NCBI GenBank assembly: GCA_033577755.1
Contig: JAVQXV010000119.1
Coordinates: 1-9,621 of the forward strand
DNA: 9,621 nt
From: JANWXR01 sp033577755
GTDB lineage: Bacteria > Chloroflexota > Anaerolineae > Anaerolineales > UBA6663
Direction: 5' to 3'
Part shown: in pieces, positions 1-7,599 of the stretch
Layout of the letters: each line of letters opens with the position of its first letter
Position numbering within the stretch: the stretch's first letter is position 1
Position numbers and translations under genes: made by a program
The notes under the pieces: generated by a model
Told to the model about the DNA's origin: nothing
Databases searched by the model: none
The model's input: only the letters and a program-made list of their open reading frames with translations

Positions 1-144
1 GAGTACGGCCTGGCTAAGGGCGGCGTGGACATGGACTTCAAAGCCCAGATTCAGGTGCTGCCGCAGGCCACGGTAGACCGCGTGCTTGCACTGCGCAAGG
101 ACATCATTGACGGCAAGCTGAAGATCGAGCGCTTCACGCCGTAG
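1..144 (+). CDS. BMP-family (BmpA/PnrA-like) ABC transporter substrate-binding protein, C-terminal end only
   Basis: Frame 1 is open from the window edge to a TAG at 142-144 and gives the last 47 residues of a protein. The visible tail includes VLPQATVDRVLALRKDIIDG followed by KLKIERF. That pattern, a helix with VxxxVxxxxxxIxDG and then a short beta strand, is how BMP/PnrA-type periplasmic or lipoprotein nucleoside-binding proteins usually end. The next three genes are the ATPase and two permeases of exactly this importer family, whose operons normally begin with the binding protein. The protein would capture the substrate outside the membrane, probably a purine or pyrimidine nucleoside, and deliver it to the permeases. 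The signal peptide, lipobox and ligand pocket lie outside the window, so the identification rests on the tail and the context. A 351-bp repeat-filled gap separates it from the ATPase gene. Confidence 0.72.
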   Translation, partial: EYGLAKGGVDMDFKAQIQVLPQATVDRVLALRKDIIDGKLKIERFTP

Positions 145-153
145 CCTGACTTC

Positions 154-243
154 AACGGATGCAACGGATGGCAAGCGGATGTAGCGGATGGCAGACGGAT
201 GTAGCGGGATAGCAAACGGATGTAGTGGATGGCAGACGGATGA
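154..243. repeat. Left arm of inverted short-repeat array (GGATG units)
   Basis: Nine GGATG or near-GGATG cores start at 157, 166, 177, 186, 197, 207 (GGATA), 218, 227 and 238. Most spacings alternate between 9 and 11 bases, so the array reads as about four copies of a 20-nt composite unit (clearest copy GGATGGCAGACGGATGTAGC at 186-205; near copies start at 166, 207 and 227). The array begins 10 bases after the binding-protein stop codon. The same word reappears in reverse complement at 310-477. Confidence 0.9.
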
Positions 244-263
244 GCGCAGCCGACCTCCACCCT

Positions 264-294
264 CATTCTCACCCACAAGCCCGCTATGAGAATG
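264..294. other. Apical hairpin between the two repeat arms
   Basis: CATTCTCA at 264-271 is the exact reverse complement of TGAGAATG at 287-294, giving an 8-bp stem with a 15-nt loop. It sits almost at the centre of the inverted GGATG/CATCC arrays and could form the tip of a much longer imperfect stem in mRNA or a DNA cruciform. The base pairing is read directly; formation in vivo is inferred. Confidence 0.5.
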
Positions 295-309
295 CATACG
301 TTGCTCCGA

Positions 310-477
310 CATCTGTCCCATCCGTTCCATCCGTTGACCACTCCGTGCACTGACCCTTTCATCCATTGCCCATCCGTTCCATCCGCTACCCATCTGTTGC
401 CCATCCGCTGCCCATCCGTTACATCCACTACTCATCCGTTGACTCCTTCATCCGCCACCTCCGCTCCATCCGTTGCC
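310..477. repeat. Right arm of inverted short-repeat array (CATCC units)
   Basis: Thirteen CATCC or CATCT cores start at 310, 319, 328, 360, 371, 380, 391, 402, 413, 422, 433, 449 and 467, commonly followed by GTT or GCT. Spacings are mostly 9 or 11 bases, as in the left arm, and the strand sense is reversed. The frame remains open through this arm as an N-terminal extension of the ATPase. Because the 9/11 periodicity is not a multiple of three, the translation drifts between different peptides, which argues that the array is not coding. The last unit runs almost into the first conserved ATPase codons. Confidence 0.88.
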
Positions 478-495
478 CCCGTTGACCTCATCGAG

Positions 496-2000
<1,505 letters not shown>

Positions 2001-2007
<7 letters not shown>

Positions 2008-3077
2008 ACCGACTCTTCACCGGCCTGGCCGGCGTCATCATCGCGCTGCTCCTCGGCGCAGGCCTGATGCTGGTCGAGGGATACGACCCGCTGGCGACAT
2101 ACGGCGCACTGTTCGAGTTCTCGCTCGGCGATGCCGAGTCTCTGGCGGCCACCCTCAAGAACTCGATGCCGCTCATCCTCACCGGCCTCTCGGCGGCGGT
2201 GGCCTTCGCTTCCGGGCCGGTGAACCTCGGCCAGCCCGGGCAGTTGGGGATGGGGGCGCTGTTCGCCACGCTGGGCGGCATCTATCTCGATGCGCCCGCG
2301 CCGGTGCTCATCCCACTGCTCATCGCGCTGGCGCTGTTGGGAGGCGCTCTGTGGTCGGGCCTGGCGGCGTTGCTGCGGCGCGTCTTCAACATGAGCGAGT
2401 TCATCAGCACGCTGATGCTCAACTTCATCGCCGACCTGCTGATCGTGTACCTGATCTCGGAGCCGCTGATGGACCCGGCGGCCTATTCGCCGATGACGCG
2501 CCGCATCGCCGCTGCCGGCGAATTGCCGTTGATCACCGTGCCGGGCGTGGGCGCGTTCAGCTCCGGGCTGATTGTGCTGGCGCTGGCCTTCGCAATCATC
2601 TGGTTCGTGTTCAGCCGTTGGACGCAGGGGTATGAATGGCGGCTCACCGGGCAGAACGCGCTGTTTGCGCGGCTGGGCGGCGTAAAGATCGAGGATAACT
2701 ACGTGACGGTGATGCTGGTGACGGGCGCGCTGGCCGGGCTGGCCGGCGGCCTGCTGGTGATGGCCGGGCCGGGCCGCTTCGTGCGCGGCCTGGGCGCGAA
2801 CTATGCCTGGGACGGCATCATGATCGCCGTCGTCGCCAACAGTGGGCTGGTGGCCACGCTGCTCTATGGCCTGTTCTTCGGTGCGCTCCAGACCGGCGCG
2901 CTGGGCATGGAGTTGATCACCGCCGTGCCCAGCGAGTTCATCCTGGTAGTGCAGGCGCTCATCGTCCTGATCGTGGTCGCCGGCCGGGGCCGCCTGAGCG
3001 CGTGGCTGGAGACGCTGGCCGCGCAGCGAAAACTCGCAAGACCTCACGCCGACCCTGCGGGCACACCGACGCCCTGA
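2001..3077 (+). CDS. BMP-family nucleoside ABC importer permease 1 (NupP-like, BPD_transp_2 type)
   Basis: This 358-aa polytopic inner-membrane protein has a first membrane segment near residues 8-25 and roughly eight to ten segments in all. Family landmarks are NSMPLILTGLSAAVAFASG (54-72), the loop EFISTLMLNFIA (133-144), YEWRLTGQNALFARLGGVKI (211-230, the cytoplasmic coupling region, typically GYELRAVGxNPxAAxxxGI) and GRFVRGLGANYAWDGI (258-273). It should form the substrate channel with permease 2. ATG 2001 is chosen because it overlaps the ATPase stop by 7 bp and starts directly before the first hydrophobic helix; a longer open frame upstream is a shadow of the ATPase gene. One small oddity is that the usual N-I-G-x-E-G-Q motif reads NLGQPGQ at 75-81, so the conserved acidic residue is missing. 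The binding-protein-ATPase-permease-permease order matches NupNOPQ operons. The precise substrate cannot be read from sequence. Confidence 0.92.
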
Positions 3078-3105
3078 AATCAACTATGAGTCCACTGCAA
3101 AGAGG

Positions 3106-3193
3106 ATGTTTCACCGCTGAGTCGCAGAGCGCGCGGAGAAGTAAATTTAGAGAAGAACTCTGCGGTCTCCATGTTCTCCGCGGTGCGTTTTTT
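3106..3193. repeat. Degenerate CACCGC/GCGGTG inverted-repeat element with T run between the two permease genes
   Basis: CACCGC at 3112-3117 pairs with GCGGTG at 3180-3185. CGCGGAGAA (3132-3140) is complementary to TTCTCCGCG (3174-3182), and CGCAGAG (3123-3129) to CTCTGCG (3158-3164). The centre is the palindrome TAAATTTA at 3142-3149. The words resemble a widespread intergenic repeat built from CACCGCAGAG and CTCTGCG arms. Not all pairings can form together, so this looks like a decayed copy. It ends in TTTTTT at 3188-3193, making it terminator- or attenuator-like before permease 2. The remaining gap (3078-3105 and 3194-3207) shows nothing else. Confidence 0.6.
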
Positions 3194-3207
3194 CAGTGCA
3201 CTCAACC

Positions 3208-4113
3208 ATGCGCCTGCTGATTGGTCTGCTCAACGGTACGCTCTCCGGTGCGACGCCGATCCTGCTGGCCGCGCTCGGCGGCGCGTTCACCTACTACGCC
3301 GGAACGTTCAACATCGCGATGGAGGGGATGATGCTGGTCGCCGCCTTCTGCGCCGTGCTCGGCTCGTACTTCTCCAGCAGCTGGCTCGTCGGCGTCCTGT
3401 GCGGCGTGGCGGGCAGCACCCTGCTGGCGCTGATCTTCATCCTTTTCGCCATCGTTCTCCAGACCGACGAGTTCGTCACCGGCATCGCCCTCAACCTGTT
3501 CGCCGTCGGCGCGACCACCTACCTGCTGCGGCAAATCTTCAACGTAAAAGGGAGCCTGGCCGACGCGCGCATCCAGGCCATCCCTGCCGTAGACATTCCG
3601 CTCCTCGCAAACCTCCCGCTCATCGGCGAGGTGCTCAGCGGGCAGAACTTGATGGTGTATGTGGCGGCACTGGCGGTGCTGCTCTGCGGCTATCTGATTT
3701 TTCGCACACCGTTCGGGCTGCGCCTGCGCGCCGCCGGCTACAACGCCCCTGCCCTCGACGCCAGCGGCGTGCCGGCCTGGCGGGTGCGCGTCATCGCTCT
3801 GCTCCTCTGCGGCGTGTTGTGCGGGCTGGCGGGCGCGTACCTGTCACTCGGCTACGTTCGCCTGTTTGCGGAGAACATGTCCGCCGGGCGCGGTTGGATT
3901 TCGCTGGCCGCCATCATCCTGGTGGGCGGCCATCCCGGCGGCATCGCGCTCGTCTCGTTGCTCTTCGGTTTTTCCGGCGGCCTCGACCTGTTCCTTCAGA
4001 CCTACGATATCCCCGCACAGTTCACCGGCATGGCGCCGTACCTGGCCACACTGCTGGCGCTGTACGTGTATGCGCGACGCCGGCGAACACGAACACTGCT
4101 GAGCCGTAGCTAG
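3208..4113 (+). CDS. BMP-family nucleoside ABC importer permease 2 (NupQ-like, BPD_transp_2 type)
   Basis: This 301-aa polytopic membrane protein would be the second half of the channel. Landmarks match the second permease of the family: an N-terminal LLNGTLSGATPILLAALGG (7-25), FNIAMEGMM (34-42), where the acidic residue of the N-I-x-x-E-G motif is present unlike in permease 1, DEFVTGIALNLFAVG (87-101), the coupling loop RTPFGLRLRAAGYN (166-179), and GRGWISLAAIILVGGHPGG (227-245). The C-terminus is short and basic (RRRRTR). ATG 3208 is preferred over an in-frame GTG at 3196 because it gives the family-typical M-x-L-L-I-x-x-L-N beginning; neither has a clear Shine-Dalgarno. Unlike the tight ATPase/permease 1 junction, it sits 130 bp after permease 1, behind a degenerate inverted repeat, so its level may be set separately by read-through. 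It ends 86 bp before the antiporter operon. Confidence 0.92.
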   Translation: MRLLIGLLNGTLSGATPILLAALGGAFTYYAGTFNIAMEGMMLVAAFCAVLGSYFSSSWLVGVLCGVAGSTLLALIFILFAIVLQTDEFVTGIALNLFAVGATTYLLRQIFNVKGSLADARIQAIPAVDIPLLANLPLIGEVLSGQNLMVYVAALAVLLCGYLIFRTPFGLRLRAAGYNAPALDASGVPAWRVRVIALLLCGVLCGLAGAYLSLGYVRLFAENMSAGRGWISLAAIILVGGHPGGIALVSLLFGFSGGLDLFLQTYDIPAQFTGMAPYLATLLALYVYARRRRTRTLLSRS

Positions 4114-4181
4114 ACACGAATGCGGCCGTCTGGAACGTCAGTCCGCCGTCAGCCGGTTTCCATACCCAAAGCGCCGCTAAA

Positions 4182-4199
4182 CTGATATAAATCAGGCTC
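4182..4199 (+). promoter_or_regulatory. Candidate promoter -10 box and palindrome directly before the mrpAB start
   Basis: In the 86-bp spacer, CTGAT (4182-4186) and ATCAG (4191-4195) form a palindrome around ATAA. The enclosed TATAAA (4186-4191) resembles a -10 box and ends 8 bases before the A of the ATG at 4200, so transcription could begin at or within a few bases of the start codon (leaderless). No convincing -35 box is visible. The palindrome could alternatively be a small operator. The rest of the spacer (4114-4181) shows no terminator with a T run. Confidence 0.28.
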
Positions 4200-7190
4200 A
4201 TGCCCGACCCTCTGCTTTACGTCCCGCTGCTGCTGTGCCTGGCCGGAAGCCTGGCCGCGCTGTTGCTTCGACCGTTCACCGTCAGCGAGCGGTTGTCGCT
4301 GCCCGCTGCCGGCTGGTTGCTGGCGATTGCGCCTTTGGCCGCCTTCATCACGCTGCTGCTGCGTGTGCCGCTGCTCGATGAAGCCAAGGCGCTCACCTTG
4401 AGCCTGCCCTGGCTGCCCAGCCTTGACCTGAGCGCCGGCCTGTATCTTGATCACTTCAGCGCGCTGTTCGGCCTGCTCATCACCGGCATCGGGACGTTGG
4501 TCGTCGTTTATGCCGGTTATTACTTCCGCAGCGACGGCTCGGCCTGGCGCTTCCTGTGCTACCTGCTGCTCTTCATGGCGGCGATGCTCGGTCTGGTACT
4601 GGCCGGTGACGTGATCACGCTTTTCGTTTTCTGGGAGGGCACCAGCCTGACTTCGTATCTGTTGATCGGCTACAAATACAAGGATGAGGCGGCGCGGCGC
4701 GGCGCGTTCAAGGCACTGTTCATCACCGGCGGCGGCGGTATCGCCCTGCTCGGCGGACTGCTGTTCGTCGCTTTCGTCGCCGGCGGCGCAGATTTCCAGA
4801 CCATCCTGAAAAGCGGCGACGTATTACGCGCCAGCCCGCTCTACCCGGTGATGCTCGGCCTGGTGGCCTTTGGTGCGTTCACCAAGAGCGCGCAGTTCCC
4901 GGCGCACATCTGGCTCCCCGACGCGATGAGCGCGCCCACGCCGGCCAGCGCCTTCCTGCACTCGGCTACGATGGTGAAAGCGGGCATCTACCTGATGGCT
5001 CGCCTCAACCCGGCCCTCGGCGGCACGGAGGCGTGGTTCTGGCTGCTCGGCGCGTTCGGGGCGGCGACGATGCTGGTCGGCGCGTACCTTGGCCTGAAGC
5101 AGAACGACCTGAAGGCGCTGCTGGCCTACTCCACCGTCAGCCAGCTCGGCGTGCTGATGCTGCTCGTCGGCCAGGATACCGATGTCGCCTTCAAAGCGTT
5201 GGTGATAGGGGTGTTGGCACATGCGCTCTATAAGGGCGCACTCTTTCTCGTGACCGGCATTGTGGACCACGAAACCGGCACGCGCGACCTGCGTCGACTG
5301 GGCGGCCTCCGCAGTGCCATGCAAATCTCCTTCGCCATCGCCGCCGTTGCCGGCCTCTCGATGGCCGGCCTGCCGCCGCTGTTCGGGTTCCTTGCCAAAG
5401 AGACATTACTGGCAGCTATCACTCACCCCTCCATCATGTCGGCTCCGGTCTGGATTTTTCCGACCGCCACCGTGATTGCAGGCGCGCTGATTCTGGCGCA
5501 GGCGCTCATGCTGGTCTACGACACATTTCTCGGCGCGCCGCGCGACCCGCGCCTCCACGCACACGAGGCGCCCTGGGGCATGTGGCTTGCGCCTGCTATC
5601 CCGACCGCGGCGTCGCTGGTTATCAGCCTTCTGCCCGAACCCACCTTCATGGAGTCCTTCCTGGCCGGCGCGGCAGGCAACGTCTTTGGTGGCAAGGTCA
5701 AAGTCTCGCTGGCATTGTTCACCGGACTCAACCTGCCGCTGTTGTTGAGCGTGATCGCAGTGACCCTAGGCGGAGTCATCTTCTGGCAGCGCGCCCGCGT
5801 TCGCGGCTGGCAGCAGTACGTCGGCGAATCGCTCTCGTTCAATCAGGTGTACAGGCTGACGTTATGGCTGTTAGATTGGGGCGCATTCTGGGTGACGCGC
5901 ACGCAGAGCGGTTTCCTGCGCCGCTACCTGTGGGTGATGTTGCTGAGTCTGGGCGGCCTGCTTCTGCTCTTCGGGCGGCTGGCGCTGCCGGCGGCACAGG
6001 CCTTTCAGCTGGAGCTGGGTGAGCTGCCGATCCTGCGCGCTTTCACGCTGATTCTGGCGACCGGCATGGCCGCAGTCAGCATCTTTATCCGCCGCGACCT
6101 GTTCGCCATCCTGGCGCTTGGCGCTTCCGGTTTGGGCATCGCCGTGCTGATGGTGCTGGAGCCGACGCCGGACGTGGCGCTGGTGCAGGTGGTGGTGGAC
6201 ATCCTGACGACCGTGATTCTGGTGCTGGCGCTGACGCGCCTGCCGCGCGCCATGCGCCTGCGGGCTACCGAGTCCAACTTCAAGCAGACCGGCCCCGGGC
6301 TGCTGCGCGACGCCGCGCTGGCCACCGGCGCCGCCCTGCTCATGACGCTCATCGTCTTCAATGCGCTCAGCACCCGGCCGCGCGAGTCCGTCGTCACCCC
6401 CTTCTACGAGTCCAGCGCCAAGCCGCTCACCGGCGCGAACGACATGGTCGGCGCGATCGTGGTGGACTTCCGCGGCTTCGATACCCTGATCGAGATCACC
6501 GTCTTCAGCATGGCGGGACTGGCGATGTACACGCTGCTGCGCTTCGCCTGCAAGAAGCACCGGGATACGGAGAACATCAGGGAACTGGAGAAGGTCAGAA
6601 TCAAGCCAACGCTCAAGCCGCGCGATCTGCCCGATTACATCCTCGACATCCACGGCCTGCGAACTTCGCCGTTTCTCCAGATGCTGGCCTATTTCCTGCT
6701 GCCGCTGACGCTGATGGTCGCGGCCACGCACATGATGTACGGCCACGACCAGCCCGGCGACGGCTTCACCGCCGGCGTCATCATCAGCCTGGGCGTCGGC
6801 TTCTGGTACGTCATCTTCGGCTATCACGAGACCAAACGCCGCCTGCCCTGGCTCAAGTCCACCCCCTTGATCGCCTGCGGCCTCCTGCTGGCCGTGACCG
6901 GCGCTACCGCACCGGCTTTGATGGGCGGCAGCTTCTTTGCACCGGTGAACTTCGGTGCGCTGCTCGGTCTGCCGTTGCCCAAGGGTTTTTCTCTCAGCAC
7001 CTCCTTCCTATTCGAAGTCGCCATCTGCCTCGCCGTGCTCGGCAGCGCTTCCCTGATGCTGGATACGCTGGGCCATCCCGGCGAGGTAGAGCCCGGAGAA
7101 CAGAGAACCGACCACACCGGACGACTCGCGGGCGAGGCCACTGAGGAAAGGCTCGCCGCTCAATCCACAAAATCCAAAATCGCTAACTGA
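4200..7190 (+). CDS. mrpA: Na+/H+ antiporter subunit A fused to subunit B (MrpAB/PhaAB/MnhA type)
   Basis: This 996-aa multi-spanning membrane protein is the largest subunit of the Mrp secondary cation/proton antiporter. Residues about 1-560 form the NuoL-like antiporter module, with the conserved charged residues expected on its membrane helices: Glu146 in FWEGTS, Lys229 in FTKSAQ, His254 and Lys260 in AFLHSATMVKAG, Lys305, His341/Lys345 and Lys400. Residues about 600-790 match the MrpA C-terminal extension (MbhD/MbhE-like), with VVVDILTTVILVLALTRLP (664-682) and VVDFRGFDTLIEITVFS (754-770). Residues about 820-960 are MrpB-like, with GHDQPGDGFTAG (848-859). An A+B fusion near 1000 aa is the group-2 form known from PhaAB/ShaA; separate MrpA proteins are nearer 800. 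The start directly precedes the first hydrophobic segment and lacks a strong Shine-Dalgarno. The polar tail after about 960 ends in STKSKIAN, encoded by a heptamer repeat. One base separates its stop from mrpC. Confidence 0.95.
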   Translation: MPDPLLYVPLLLCLAGSLAALLLRPFTVSERLSLPAAGWLLAIAPLAAFITLLLRVPLLDEAKALTLSLPWLPSLDLSAGLYLDHFSALFGLLITGIGTLVVVYAGYYFRSDGSAWRFLCYLLLFMAAMLGLVLAGDVITLFVFWEGTSLTSYLLIGYKYKDEAARRGAFKALFITGGGGIALLGGLLFVAFVAGGADFQTILKSGDVLRASPLYPVMLGLVAFGAFTKSAQFPAHIWLPDAMSAPTPASAFLHSATMVKAGIYLMARLNPALGGTEAWFWLLGAFGAATMLVGAYLGLKQNDLKALLAYSTVSQLGVLMLLVGQDTDVAFKALVIGVLAHALYKGALFLVTGIVDHETGTRDLRRLGGLRSAMQISFAIAAVAGLSMAGLPPLFGFLAKETLLAAITHPSIMSAPVWIFPTATVIAGALILAQALMLVYDTFLGAPRDPRLHAHEAPWGMWLAPAIPTAASLVISLLPEPTFMESFLAGAAGNVFGGKVKVSLALFTGLNLPLLLSVIAVTLGGVIFWQRARVRGWQQYVGESLSFNQVYRLTLWLLDWGAFWVTRTQSGFLRRYLWVMLLSLGGLLLLFGRLALPAAQAFQLELGELPILRAFTLILATGMAAVSIFIRRDLFAILALGASGLGIAVLMVLEPTPDVALVQVVVDILTTVILVLALTRLPRAMRLRATESNFKQTGPGLLRDAALATGAALLMTLIVFNALSTRPRESVVTPFYESSAKPLTGANDMVGAIVVDFRGFDTLIEITVFSMAGLAMYTLLRFACKKHRDTENIRELEKVRIKPTLKPRDLPDYILDIHGLRTSPFLQMLAYFLLPLTLMVAATHMMYGHDQPGDGFTAGVIISLGVGFWYVIFGYHETKRRLPWLKSTPLIACGLLLAVTGATAPALMGGSFFAPVNFGALLGLPLPKGFSLSTSFLFEVAICLAVLGSASLMLDTLGHPGEVEPGEQRTDHTGRLAGEATEERLAAQSTKSKIAN
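7161..7182. repeat. AAAATCC-type heptamer repeat inside the 3' end of mrpAB
   Basis: The stretch reads as three 7-nt units, AATCCAC, AAAATCC and AAAATCG (7162-7182). It is strikingly AT-rich against the surrounding GC-rich coding DNA. In the reading frame it specifies S-T-K-S-K-I-A just before the terminal Asn and TGA. AAAATCC strings are common as noncoding repeats in some filamentous and phototrophic bacteria, and K-S-K-I peptides at protein ends are a recognisable by-product. Here it looks like a repeat captured by the reading frame. Confidence 0.6.
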
Positions 7191-7191
7191 C

Positions 7192-7524
7192 ATGGACGCA
7201 CTCACCGCACTCTGCATCGGCGCGATGTTCGGCATCGGCATCTTTCAGTTGCTGCGCCGCAACGTCATCCGCTCCGCCATCGGATTCGTGATCGTAAGCA
7301 ACGCCATCAACCTCTTCCTGCTCTCGGCGGGCGCCTACGACGGCCTGGTTCCGGCCTACGCCAACCTGATCGGCGTGCGCAGCGACGCCCTGCCGCAAGC
7401 GCTGATCCTGACGGCCATCGTCATCAGCATGGGCGGCTTTGCCTTCGTGCTCGCCATGCTGAACATCGTGGCCGCGCGCTACAAGGCAGCAGACCTGGAC
7501 GAAATCAGCGAACTCAAATACTAG
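7192..7524 (+). CDS. mrpC: Na+/H+ antiporter subunit C (MrpC/MnhC, NuoK-like)
   Basis: This 110-aa protein has three predicted membrane helices (about 4-20, 27-46 and 69-93), the usual size and topology of MrpC, which is homologous to the NuoK subunit of complex I. The family-typical LPQALILTAIVIS lies at 67-79 and NVIRSAIGFVIVSNAINLFL at 24-43. In the complex it would pack between the A and D subunits in the membrane and contribute to the proton/cation path. ATG 7192 follows the mrpAB stop after a single base (TGA-c-ATG), so translation is probably coupled; no independent Shine-Dalgarno is visible. The C-terminal tail (residues about 95-110) is polar and cytoplasmic in character. It is followed by a 75-bp gap with a hairpin before mrpD. 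Confidence 0.94.
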   Translation: MDALTALCIGAMFGIGIFQLLRRNVIRSAIGFVIVSNAINLFLLSAGAYDGLVPAYANLIGVRSDALPQALILTAIVISMGGFAFVLAMLNIVAARYKAADLDEISELKY

Positions 7525-7545
7525 ACCCCTTTGGAGATAACGTTT

Positions 7546-7568
7546 GGCCGACGGCATTGCCGTCGCCC
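7546..7568. other. Hairpin in the mrpC-mrpD gap
   Basis: CGACGGC (7549-7555) and GCCGTCG (7559-7565) form a perfect 7-bp GC-rich stem with a 3-nt ATT loop. Past one C-C mismatch, GG (7546-7547) can pair with CC (7567-7568). No T run follows, so it is not a standard terminator. It may act as an mRNA processing or stability element, or mask translation initiation upstream of mrpD. A Shine-Dalgarno-like GGAG at 7533-7536 lies just before it. Confidence 0.5.
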
Positions 7569-7599
7569 AGACCTGGGAAACCTGCAACCCGTCACTTCA

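Noticed and set aside
154..477. CRISPR array
   Set aside because: Units are only 9-11 bases with no unique spacers of 25-40 bases, the orientation flips between the arms, and no cas gene is present.
286..495. A genuine 70-residue N-terminal extension of the ATPase
   Set aside because: The stretch is the CATCC repeat array; its period is not a multiple of three, so the encoded peptide drifts in composition, and no signal peptide or domain would be expected on a cytoplasmic ATPase.
3171..4109. 312-codon + strand frame overlapping permease 2
   Set aside because: Arg/Ala/Pro-rich out-of-frame translation with no hydrophobic segments or motifs; permease 2 in the other frame is unmistakable.
5871..6827. 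318-codon minus-strand frame opposite mrpAB
   Set aside because: Gln/His/Arg/Asp-rich shadow of a membrane-protein gene; no family resemblance.
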